From positions 1 through 17,430 of the forward strand of contig CAZTFV010000023.1 of NCBI GenBank assembly GCA_964613075.1: a DNA stretch of 17,430 nt. The letters are read 5' to 3'. Below the pieces are notes generated by a model. It did no database searches, was not told the origin of the DNA, and was given only the letters and a program-made list of their open reading frames with translations. This document shows positions 1-5,770 of this stretch, piece after piece. Each line of letters opens with the position of its first letter. The first letter of the stretch is position 1. This DNA is from CAYWEP01 sp964613075 (GTDB lineage: Bacteria; Patescibacteriota; Microgenomatia; Levybacterales; UBA12049). The translations under genes and the position numbers were made by a program.

Positions 1-619
1 ACAAATTTGCTAGAGAAATATTGGGCTCAAGTCGCATATCGCCTTTCTCCATATCTGCATTGGAAACATCAAGATCGCGAACAATCTGCTGCAATTTTTG
101 CAAATACTCCTTGACCTCGCTTGCTTCAGAAAAGTCCGGTTCAGTTACTATTTCTACCAACGGAACCCCGCTTCTATTAAAATCAATTAATGAAATTTTT
201 TCGTCGTTTGAAATTCCAAGCTGATGAGTCAGCTTGGCTGTATCTTCTTCCATATGCACTCTTCGAATCCGAATTTTTTTGCCATTTTTTAGCTCGATAA
301 TACCTTGAGAGCCAAACGGGAGGTCATACTGACTGATTTGATAGCCTTTGGGAAGGTCCGGGTAGAAATAGTTTTTTCTATCAAATTTTGAAAATTCTGC
401 TATTTCGCAGTTAAGCGCTAAGGCGATTTTTATGCACCATTCAATAGCTGTTTTGTTTGGCACAGGTAGCGTGCCAGGGAGACCTAGGCAAACAGGACAG
501 GTATGCGTGTTGGGCTCTTTGCCGAAATAGTCGGCAGAACAGCCGCAGAACATCTTTGATTTGGTCTTGAGTTCTACGTGGACTTCCAGTCCTATGATTG
601 GCGTGTAAGTGTTGTTCAT
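1..619 (-). CDS. gatB: Asp-tRNA(Asn)/Glu-tRNA(Gln) amidotransferase subunit B, N-terminal part
   Basis: GatB binds misacylated tRNA and carries the kinase/transamidation centre of GatCAB, converting Glu-tRNA(Gln) to Gln-tRNA(Gln) and/or Asp-tRNA(Asn) to Asn-tRNA(Asn). Translating back from the ATG at 619 gives MNNTYTPIIGLEVHVELKT, then a Cys-rich segment with MFCGCS and CPVCLGLPGTLP (zinc-binding cysteines of the family), YFYPDLPKGYQISQ, HMEEDTAKL, DFNRSGVPLVEIVTEPD and NADMEKGDMR. These are all GatB hallmarks in the right order. About 206 codons are visible and the gene leaves the window, so 55-60% of a usual 470-500 residue protein is missing. It lies 44 nt downstream of gatA with a tandem 9-mer repeat between them and no Shine-Dalgarno. 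A 9-bp perfect hairpin sits in the coding sequence at 216-237. Confidence 0.97.
   Translation of the reverse strand, partial: MNNTYTPIIGLEVHVELKTKSKMFCGCSADYFGKEPNTHTCPVCLGLPGTLPVPNKTAIEWCIKIALALNCEIAEFSKFDRKNYFYPDLPKGYQISQYDLPFGSQGIIELKNGKKIRIRRVHMEEDTAKLTHQLGISNDEKISLIDFNRSGVPLVEIVTEPDFSEASEVKEYLQKLQQIVRDLDVSNADMEKGDMRLEPNISLANL
216..237. repeat. 9-bp perfect hairpin inside gatB
   Basis: CCAAGCTGA and TCAGCTTGG are perfect reverse complements separated by TGAG. The hairpin encodes GatB residues about 128-135 in the stretch between HMEEDTAKL and DFNRSG, where GatB proteins usually have only a short linker. It is read here as a probable in-frame palindrome insertion. Confidence 0.6.
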
Positions 620-626
620 ATACTCG

Positions 627-668
627 CATAAGTTACCTAGGTCACCTAAGTAACTTAGGTTACTTATG
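627..668. repeat. Tandem 9-mer repeat (GTNACYTAN)4 between gatA and gatB
   Basis: The plus strand reads as four consecutive nonamers (GTTACCTAG, GTCACCTAA, GTAACTTAG, GTTACTTAT) flanked by CATAA on the left. Neighbouring units also pair (AAGTAAC with GTTACTT), so the block is an imperfect palindrome as a whole. The gatA stop codon (664-666) lies inside the last unit, and the gatB start follows shortly after the block. The same kind of 9-mer occurs at 9173-9215. Confidence 0.85.
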
Positions 669-2142
669 TCAGCTCTGGCTTATTTTTCCACCACGGATTT
701 TTCTGCTCATACGCGTATCCTACTTGATAAAGAAGATCTTCTCGAAAGTGCGGGCTAATAATTTGCATGCCAACAGGGAGGCCAGTTTGTCCTGAGCCTG
801 CCTGCCCTGAGCTTGCCGAATAATGGGTCGAAGGATCGATAAAGCCAATAGGCATCGCGAGTCCAGGATGGCCGGTGAGATTTGCGTGGACAGTGAAAAT
901 GTCAGAAAGATACATTTTTAATGGATCATCTACTTTTTCTCCCAATTTCCAAGGCAGAGTTGGTGAGGCGGGAGTAATGATGACATCGACTTTTTTATAC
1001 GCTTCTTCGAAGTCTTTGATGAGAAGCGTCCGAACCTGTATTGCTTTTTTGTAATATGCGTCATAGTATCCTGTAGATAAAACATATGTGCCAAGCATGA
1101 TTCTTCTTTTTGCCTCTTCACCAAAAGTTGAGCGGCTATTTCCAAAGCGAATACCGTCGTATCGAGCGAGATTGGATGAGACCTCGGCTGTCTGAATAAT
1201 ATAGTAGACAGCAATAGCGTATTCAGTATGGGGAAGAGAAACATCAACAATCTCTACTCCTTGTTCTTCATAAACTTTTAATGCTTTCATGGTCAGGTCT
1301 TTAATTCCTGGGTCAAGTCCTTTTATGAAGTATTCTTTTGGCACGCCGATTTTGAGTCCTTTTACACCGTCTTTCAGTTTTTCAGTATAATTTGGAACTG
1401 GATGTGGGGTGGTGGTGGCATCCATTTTGTCTTTTCCTGCTGTTACCTGCAGAAAATGCGCACTGTCCTCAACTGTTTTTGTGAAGTGGCCGATTGAATC
1501 AAGAGATGAGGCCATAGCCACGATGCCATAGCGACTGACTCGACCATAGGTGGGCTTTAGTCCAACGACATTACAAAAGCTAGCGGGAAGACGGATTGAA
1601 CCGCCGGTATCAGTGCCGGTTGCGGCAAGGCACATATCCGAAGCTACTGCGACAGGTGAGCCGCTACTTGATCCGCCAGGGATATATGCAGTGTCATATG
1701 GGTTTTTTGTCGGTCCGAAATCTGAATTTTCGCCACTTGAGCCATGCGCCCATGCGTCAAGATTGGTTTTGCCCACAATGATCGCGCCTGCTTTTTTTAG
1801 TCTCGCGACTACAGTCGCGTCATATTGGGGAATATAGTTTTCAAGCACTTTTGATCCTGCAGTTGTTCTGACCCCATCAGTCATATAAATGTCTTTTAAG
1901 GCAATTGGTATACCTAACAAGGAGTAACCTTGTGACAAGGATACTCCTTGTTGCAAAAGCTTGTCGGCTTTTTTGGCCGCGTCAAACGCGGTTTGTTCGC
2001 AGACGGTTATAAATGCATTCAGCGTTTTATTTTTTTCTTTTATTGCATCAAGACAGGCGCGAGTTAGCTCAACAGAGGATAGTTGTTTTTTCTTTAGGGC
2101 GTCAAGTGCTTCTGTGATTGTCAAAGCGTTTGGGGTATTCAT
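664..2142 (-). CDS. gatA: Asp-tRNA(Asn)/Glu-tRNA(Gln) amidotransferase subunit A
   Basis: GatA is the glutaminase of GatCAB, an amidase-signature enzyme that releases ammonia from glutamine for GatB. The 492-residue protein shows the Ser-cisSer-Lys triad at the expected spacing: Lys83 in IALKDIY, Ser158 in PGGSSSGS and nucleophile Ser182 in TGGSIRLPA. GKTNLDAWAHGSSGENS and GLKPTYGRVSRYG are also typical. The start is 1 nt after the gatC stop, so the two are probably translated together. Two segments are unusual. Residues about 64-76 (VSLSQGYS) are encoded by a 37-nt near-perfect palindrome just before the conserved GIPIALKD. Residues about 436-452 (SASSGQAGSGQT) are encoded by a dispersed repeat also found in yraN. 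Both keep the frame and avoid catalytic motifs. Confidence 0.98.
   Translation of the reverse strand: MNTPNALTITEALDALKKKQLSSVELTRACLDAIKEKNKTLNAFITVCEQTAFDAAKKADKLLQQGVSLSQGYSLLGIPIALKDIYMTDGVRTTAGSKVLENYIPQYDATVVARLKKAGAIIVGKTNLDAWAHGSSGENSDFGPTKNPYDTAYIPGGSSSGSPVAVASDMCLAATGTDTGGSIRLPASFCNVVGLKPTYGRVSRYGIVAMASSLDSIGHFTKTVEDSAHFLQVTAGKDKMDATTTPHPVPNYTEKLKDGVKGLKIGVPKEYFIKGLDPGIKDLTMKALKVYEEQGVEIVDVSLPHTEYAIAVYYIIQTAEVSSNLARYDGIRFGNSRSTFGEEAKRRIMLGTYVLSTGYYDAYYKKAIQVRTLLIKDFEEAYKKVDVIITPASPTLPWKLGEKVDDPLKMYLSDIFTVHANLTGHPGLAMPIGFIDPSTHYSASSGQAGSGQTGLPVGMQIISPHFREDLLYQVGYAYEQKNPWWKNKPELT
788..836. repeat. Dispersed CTCAGGGCA-type repeat inserted in gatA
   Basis: On the coding strand this reads CCTTCGACCCATT, then GCAAGCTCAGGGCAGGCA and GGCTCAGGACA. 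It shares TTCGACCCATT and AAGCTCAGGGCA...GCAGGCTCAGG with the insertion in yraN (12619-12689). It encodes the low-complexity STHYSASSGQAGSGQT between conserved GFIDP and LPVGMQIISP of GatA. Confidence 0.85.
1916..1952. repeat. 37-nt near-perfect palindrome in gatA
   Basis: The arms AACAAGGAGTA (1916-1926) and TACTCCTTGTT (1942-1952) are exact reverse complements. Inside them CCTTGT (1928-1933) pairs with ACAAGG (1935-1940) around a single G. Only one A/A pair mismatches, so 17 of 18 pairs match. It lies in frame in a loop upstream of the catalytic Lys83 motif. Confidence 0.9.
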
Positions 2143-2143
2143 T

Positions 2144-2428
2144 TTATTCTTGGTCGAGAATTCCTTTTACGACGAAAAAACCGTTATGCTTGGATTTTGC
2201 AGATGATAGGATTTTTTCCTGCGGAAGAGATGGAGAGACGGTATCCTCCCGAGTTACATTTTCGAGTCCTGTTACTTGGCTTGTTGGTTCAACATTTTCT
2301 GTATCAACTTCAGAGAGCTTTTTGATATAGTCAAGCACCGCAGACAATTGTTTTTCAAATTTTGCTATTTCGTCGTCGTTGAGATCTAAATTTGCCAGTT
2401 TGGCGACATGGGGGACATTAATTTTCAT
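2144..2428 (-). CDS. gatC: Asp-tRNA(Asn)/Glu-tRNA(Gln) amidotransferase subunit C
   Basis: GatC is the small belt-like subunit that stabilises the GatA-GatB complex. The 94-residue product starts MKINVPHVAKLANLDLNDDE, the family's N-terminal helix, followed by the FEKQLSAVLDYIKKLSEVDTENVEPT core and the C-terminal wrapping tail with the REDTV motif. The reading frame is open upstream to 2497, but homology begins at the ATG at 2428. A TATAAT lies 6 nt before that ATG, so the shorter start is chosen. The gene begins 8 nt past the gatD stop and ends 1 nt before gatA. Size is normal for the family (90-100 residues) and no repeat insertion was noticed, unlike gatA, gatB and gatD. Confidence 0.95.
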   Translation of the reverse strand: MKINVPHVAKLANLDLNDDEIAKFEKQLSAVLDYIKKLSEVDTENVEPTSQVTGLENVTREDTVSPSLPQEKILSSAKSKHNGFFVVKGILDQE

Positions 2429-2434
2429 GGCTGT

Positions 2435-2464
2435 ATTATATTCCAATACCGAGCCTTTTGGCAA
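2435..2464 (-). promoter_or_regulatory. Internal promoter for gatCAB, leaderless
   Basis: On the minus strand TTGCCA (2464-2459) lies 18 nt from TATAAT (2440-2435), followed by 6 nt and then the gatC ATG at 2428. The expected transcription start falls on the ATG itself. The TAA stop of gatD forms part of the TATAAT box. Confidence 0.6.
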
Positions 2465-3287
2465 TCGCTTGATGTGCTTTCCACTCAAGCGCATCATCGA
2501 GCGGTTTTAGTTCGATCTTTTCGTTGTACTTCACATGCAATGCCGTTTGTATGAACCAGTCGGCAATGTGGGGATTTTTGGGTAAGAGCGGGCCGTGGAA
2601 ATAACAACCTATGGCATTTTTATAAACAACGCCTTCTGTCTCATCCTCGCCGTTGTTGCCATAGCCTTTCAATACTTTCGCAAACGGTTTTGCATTTTTT
2701 CCCAAATACGTTCTACCCCCATGATTCTCAAAACCTACGATTATACCGTCATTCTCGCGAAAGCGAGAATCTGGATCCTCATTTTCATGAGGATGACTTG
2801 TTACAGAGCTGTCTGGGCTTTCAAGATTTTGCCATTGGACTTCCGCTACAATATTCCCTATTAGACGGTGGGCAGTTGGTCCCGGGTGTTTGGAAACCAT
2901 ATCAAATATTCCTAACCCTTCAATTCTTTTCCCTACAGCCGGCTCATAATATTTACCCATGAGTTGTGGTGCGCCGCAGACAAAAAGCGCGGGGATATTT
3001 TTGTCAATAAGCTCTCTTATTATCTTTTTTTTCTTTTGTAAATCCCGCATAACGATTTCCTGCTCCCGATCCTGCGCGCCGCCACCGAAAAGAAGGTCAA
3101 TAGCCTTTAGTCGTTGGCTTGCACTGAGCGAAGTCGAAGTGTCTTTAGTCGTTTGGTCAATTGGGACAATGTTAACGGCAATACCGCGCCATTCGCATCG
3201 GCGCGTAAGACAAATAATATTTCCCCGATCACCATACGTGCTCATCAGATCAGGATAGAGCCAGCCAACTGTTATGTTATGAGTCAT
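2436..3287 (-). CDS. gatD: Lipid II isoglutaminyl synthase, glutaminase subunit GatD
   Basis: GatD is a class I (CobB/CobQ-like) glutamine amidotransferase. With MurT it amidates the alpha-carboxyl of D-Glu in lipid II. It opens with the family pattern VGWLYPDLMSTYGDRGNI, has LLFGGGAQDREQ, the nucleophile Cys104 in ALFVCGAPQLMGKYY, and the dyad His231 in GCYFHGPLLPKNP. From memory, the S. aureus enzyme is 243 residues with Cys94/His189. This one has 283, the excess being about 10 residues before Cys and about 32 between Cys and His. Both excesses match repeats in frame: residues 49-56 (TSTSLSA) from the 20-mer at 3122-3141, and residues 164-180 (DPDSRFREND) from the 50-bp element at 2748-2797. 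It follows murT by 28 nt, and that gap is itself repeat sequence running into the start codon. Confidence 0.93.
   Translation of the reverse strand: MTHNITVGWLYPDLMSTYGDRGNIICLTRRCEWRGIAVNIVPIDQTTKDTSTSLSASQRLKAIDLLFGGGAQDREQEIVMRDLQKKKKIIRELIDKNIPALFVCGAPQLMGKYYEPAVGKRIEGLGIFDMVSKHPGPTAHRLIGNIVAEVQWQNLESPDSSVTSHPHENEDPDSRFRENDGIIVGFENHGGRTYLGKNAKPFAKVLKGYGNNGEDETEGVVYKNAIGCYFHGPLLPKNPHIADWFIQTALHVKYNEKIELKPLDDALEWKAHQAIAKRLGIGI
2748..2797. repeat. GTCATTC...GGATGAC palindromic element inserted in gatD
   Basis: A 50-bp unit with inverted ends (GTCATTC and GGATGAC) and two internal hairpins: ATTCTCGC with GCGAGAAT, and ATCCTCAT with ATGAGGAT. The same plan occurs between htpX and lemA (5771-5833) and before murT (4726-4833). 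It encodes GatD residues about 164-180. Confidence 0.85.
3122..3141. repeat. 20-mer CACTGAGCGAAGTCGAAGTG inserted in gatD
   Basis: The sequence is CACTGAGCGAAGTCGAAGTG. A 19-nt relative in the opposite orientation follows tRNA-Asp (8320-8338), and an interrupted one lies in the lexA leader (15077-15123). Here it encodes TSTSLSA in a loop between the GatD motifs NIVPID and LKAIDLLFGGG. Confidence 0.85.
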
Positions 3288-3304
3288 AAGTTATAAGTCC
3301 TAAG
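3275..3304. repeat. AGTTATAAGT-type repeat overlapping the gatD start
   Basis: The plus strand carries GTTATGAGTCATAAGTTATA followed by AGTCCTAAGT. It resembles the block at 12382-12411 upstream of yraN. The gatD ATG (3287-3285) lies within it, so the repeat contributes the start codon and the first codons (MTHN). Confidence 0.7.
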
Positions 3305-3315
3305 TGACGAGGAGG

Positions 3316-4713
3316 TCATAGTATTTTTCTCCCTGTTAGGTTTTTTCGGACTTCTAACATCGCTGTGTATGTTGGCAAGATATAGAGGGTATCATCTTTC
3401 TGTGTCGCCCTTAAGCTAACTTCTATTGCCTTTCCCAAGTTTTCGTAGATTTTTAATTTTGAGTTGTCCTTCAGTCCTGAGGACTTCAGGATCGGAGGAT
3501 AATTTTGACTTTTGCTTACCCCTCGAAGGTCGCCTGAGGCGAGCGAAGTGGGGACTTTCGACTTTTGACCTTCCAATGCGTATTTAGCGCGTAATCCCAT
3601 ATCATAGGCTCTGTTTCCTGAGATTATAATATGTTCAAACTCACCCACAAAGTCTTCAAAATCCACATCCCAGATCCATGACACGTCCCGTCCGTCAGCA
3701 ATGCCATCATTCAGAAGCAGAAGCACTGTTTTTGCATGCAAATCTTTTATTGTTCGTAAAGACTCATTAAACCCTGTCGGATTCTTGGAAAGGAAAATTT
3801 GTATTTGCTTGCCGTTTATCATCAGTTTTTCTTGCCTGCCGAATGCGGGTTTAAAACTCTGTAAAGCCGCAACTACCTCATCCTCTTTGAGGCCAATGAT
3901 TTTTGCCAGAAGTGTTGCTGCGAGAGTGTTGTACTTATTGTATGTGCCGGATAAGGGGTGGTAAGGAAAATTGGGGAGATCGGGGGAAGGGCGTCTGAGC
4001 CCACAAGAACTGCAGTGCCAGTCGCCAAGGTGCGAGAAAGTAATAGACCTAAAGGCTAATTTTTCCCCGCAGTTGGGGCAATACGTCGTGTCCGCAGCGT
4101 GCTCGCACCTTGCTTTTTCTTTTTGCTTCGTATCCAATCCGAAATAAAAGTTTTTATTAGTGCGGTTTTTTCCTAAGAAGGCGATTTGCGGATCGTCGGC
4201 GTTACATATGAGGATTGTTTTCTCAGGTAATTTTTTTAGTGCTTCTTTCCATTTTTGCGCAATTATATTTACTTCTCCGTAGCGGTCAAGCTGATCGCGA
4301 AAGAGGTTTAACAGTAACAAATAATCAGGCGTAATCTCTTTAATAATTAATGGAAGAGCGTTCTCGTCAGCTTCAAAGATCGCGTAGTCGTAGTTAAGTG
4401 TCGAAAGTATACTACTATGTAGTACTATACTTGATGCGATGCCATTTAAAAGGTTTGCTCCTGATGCGTTCTGAAAAACTCGCCTACCACTTTTTTCAAA
4501 GATTAACCGAAGCATAGATGAGGTTGTCGTCTTGCCATTCGTGCCAGCAATGATGATAATCTTGAGATTTGAGGGCCGAATCATCTCTTGTATAAAATTT
4601 TTGTTCACCATGAGTGCTATATGTCCAGGCCACGTCGATCCATTGCCGAGGTTGAATGTCTGAATAGCAAACGAGAGTAACTTGCCAAAAATGATTAATA
4701 GCAGGTTTAACAT
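3316..4713 (-). CDS. murT: Lipid II isoglutaminyl synthase, MurT subunit
   Basis: MurT is a Mur-ligase-like ATPase that activates the D-Glu carboxylate of lipid II for amidation with ammonia from GatD. The 465-residue product begins MLNLLLIIFGKLLSFAIQTF, has Walker A GTNGKTTT (57-64), FEADE, NLFRDQLDRYGE, a zinc ribbon with Cys212/Cys215 and Cys234/Cys237, GTYNKYN, and the C-terminal segment NDGIADGRDVSWIWDVDF (335-352). The frame stays open to 4863, but residues before the ATG at 4713 (ILHSVQNDRRAQNDK) are translated from a repeat element. The usual MurT N-terminus starts exactly at 4713, so that start is chosen. Two probable in-frame insertions are present: a 26-nt palindrome (residues about 95-103), and a longer low-complexity stretch at residues 382-413 with VPTSLASGDLRGV. 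No Shine-Dalgarno is visible. Confidence 0.93.
   Translation of the reverse strand: MLNLLLIIFGKLLSFAIQTFNLGNGSTWPGHIALMVNKNFIQEMIRPSNLKIIIIAGTNGKTTTSSMLRLIFEKSGRRVFQNASGANLLNGIASSIVLHSSILSTLNYDYAIFEADENALPLIIKEITPDYLLLLNLFRDQLDRYGEVNIIAQKWKEALKKLPEKTILICNADDPQIAFLGKNRTNKNFYFGLDTKQKEKARCEHAADTTYCPNCGEKLAFRSITFSHLGDWHCSSCGLRRPSPDLPNFPYHPLSGTYNKYNTLAATLLAKIIGLKEDEVVAALQSFKPAFGRQEKLMINGKQIQIFLSKNPTGFNESLRTIKDLHAKTVLLLLNDGIADGRDVSWIWDVDFEDFVGEFEHIIISGNRAYDMGLRAKYALEGQKSKVPTSLASGDLRGVSKSQNYPPILKSSGLKDNSKLKIYENLGKAIEVSLRATQKDDTLYILPTYTAMLEVRKNLTGRKIL
3476..3570. repeat. Composite repeat insertion in murT
   Basis: It contains CCTGA...TCAGG (3476-3490) and CGCCT-G-AGGCG near 3531-3541, next to GAGCGAAGTGGGGACTTTCG. 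It encodes the residue 382-413 linker between AYDMGLRAKYA and KIYENLGKAI of MurT, where relatives have a short turn. Boundaries are approximate. Confidence 0.65.
4406..4431. repeat. 26-nt near-perfect palindrome in murT
   Basis: AGTATA pairs with TATACT at the ends and TACTA with TAGTA inside. One C/C mismatch and a TG centre are the only departures. It encodes SIVLHSSIL, between the conserved GANLLNGI and YAIFEADE. Confidence 0.75.
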
Positions 4714-4725
4714 GAGCAAATTTTT

Positions 4726-4833
4726 GTCATTCTGAGCCCTTCGGTCATTCTGAACGGAGTGAAGAATCTCAGGGTAAACTTCGCGAAGAATCTTAACGAG
4801 ATCCTTCACCCGCAAAGCGGGATTCAGGATGAC
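4726..4833. repeat. GTCATTC...GGATGAC element between htpX and murT
   Basis: GTCATTC occurs at 4726 and again at 4744, and the element closes with GGATGAC at 4827-4833. Internal hairpins include CCCGC-AAA-GCGGG and CTTCGCGAAG. It fills most of the 156-nt gap between htpX and the chosen murT start and is translated only if the longer murT frame is wrongly accepted. Confidence 0.8.
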
Positions 4834-4869
4834 ATACTGTAGGCATTTTAGTAAATAAATCAAGGTATG

Positions 4870-5754
4870 TCACATTGAACGGAGTATCTTAATTCTGTCC
4901 TCAACCGGTGGGTGCGTGTTAAATAATGAAGCAAACCAGGCTCCTTTTGTCTTTTCTTTGAAAGGATTTTCTATAAATAGATGTGCGGTCGCATTGCTAG
5001 CGTGCCGGACCGGATGGCGGTCAATTGCAATTTTCTCCAAGGCGCTTGCTAATCCTTCCGGGTAGCGGGTGAGAAGTATGCCTGAGGCGTCAGCTAAGTA
5101 TTCTCTTTTTCGTGAAATTGCAAGCTGGATTAGTGTTGCTATGACAGGAGATAACAGTACGAGAACGATACCTATGATCATGAATATGTTTCCAGCGTTA
5201 CTCTTTCGTGATCCGCGAAACCATAGGCTTCGCATGGATAAATCGCCAACCAAGACAACAAATCCGACTAATACGGCAACGATTGCCATGAGTCTTATGT
5301 CATAATTTTTGATATGGGAAAGTTCGTGCGCGATAACGCCCTCAAGCTCAATCTTATTTAACTTTTCCAAGAGGCCGGTTGTTACAGCAATTACTGCATG
5401 CTTCGGGTTGCGGCCGGTGGCAAAGGCATTGGGGGAAGGATCGTGGATAATATAAATTTTTGGCATCTGAAGTCCAGCGCCGATGGTAAGGTTTTCTACT
5501 GTATTATAAAGCAGAGGATTTTCTTCTTTTTTTGTTGATTTGGCATTCGCGGTTGCAAGTACGATTTTGTCTGAGAAGAAATAACTTCCAACACTCGTTA
5601 ATACAGCCACAATTAGAACAAATAATGTGAATGCGATGTCATACCCTGAGGCTTCTGCGTAGACATAAGCGATTGTCGTGGTAAATGCCACAAACAAAGA
5701 CATTATGAGCCACGTTTTCCATTTATTGGCAAAAATGGCGGAATAGATGTTCAT
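4870..5754 (-). CDS. htpX: HtpX-type membrane zinc metalloprotease
   Basis: HtpX is an M48-family endopeptidase of the cytoplasmic membrane that helps remove damaged membrane proteins. The 294-residue protein has two N-terminal membrane segments (about 14-32 and 40-59), then YNTVENLTIGAGLQMPKIYI and NAFATGRNPKHAVIAVTTGLL. The zinc motif HELSH is at 143-147, with two further membrane segments at about 155-170 and 188-212. The third ligand Glu218 is in KREYLADASG, and it ends FNTHPPVEDRIKILR. All catalytic residues are present and length is normal. It follows lemA, a very common pairing. The 92-nt gap between them holds a hairpin and a repeat, and no Shine-Dalgarno precedes the start. Confidence 0.96.
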   Translation of the reverse strand: MNIYSAIFANKWKTWLIMSLFVAFTTTIAYVYAEASGYDIAFTLFVLIVAVLTSVGSYFFSDKIVLATANAKSTKKEENPLLYNTVENLTIGAGLQMPKIYIIHDPSPNAFATGRNPKHAVIAVTTGLLEKLNKIELEGVIAHELSHIKNYDIRLMAIVAVLVGFVVLVGDLSMRSLWFRGSRKSNAGNIFMIIGIVLVLLSPVIATLIQLAISRKREYLADASGILLTRYPEGLASALEKIAIDRHPVRHASNATAHLFIENPFKEKTKGAWFASLFNTHPPVEDRIKILRSM

Positions 5755-5770
5755 AATTTAAGCACTGATT

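Noticed and set aside
930..1250. 106-residue minus-strand frame inside gatA
   Set aside because: It is an out-of-frame shadow of a clearly conserved gene.
1804..1819. 7-bp palindrome CGCGACT/AGTCGCG in gatA
   Set aside because: It encodes the universally conserved DATVVARL segment, so it is not an insertion. Stems of this size are expected several times by chance in a window this long, and this one is a useful control for the longer palindromes.
3114..3296. Plus-strand frame starting MACTERSRSVFSR
   Set aside because: It is antisense to gatD and its TERSRS peptide is just the translated 20-mer repeat.
3966..3990. GGGGAGATCGGGGGAAG in murT resembling GGGAGATTTGGGAGA at 14994-15010
   Set aside because: The purine-rich similarity is weak and may be low complexity, so it is not claimed as a repeat family.
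4714..4863. N-terminal extension of murT by 50 codons
   Set aside because: The extra residues (ILHSVQNDRRAQNDK etc.) come from the GTCATTC...GGATGAC repeat, and the normal MurT N-terminus begins at the ATG at 4713.
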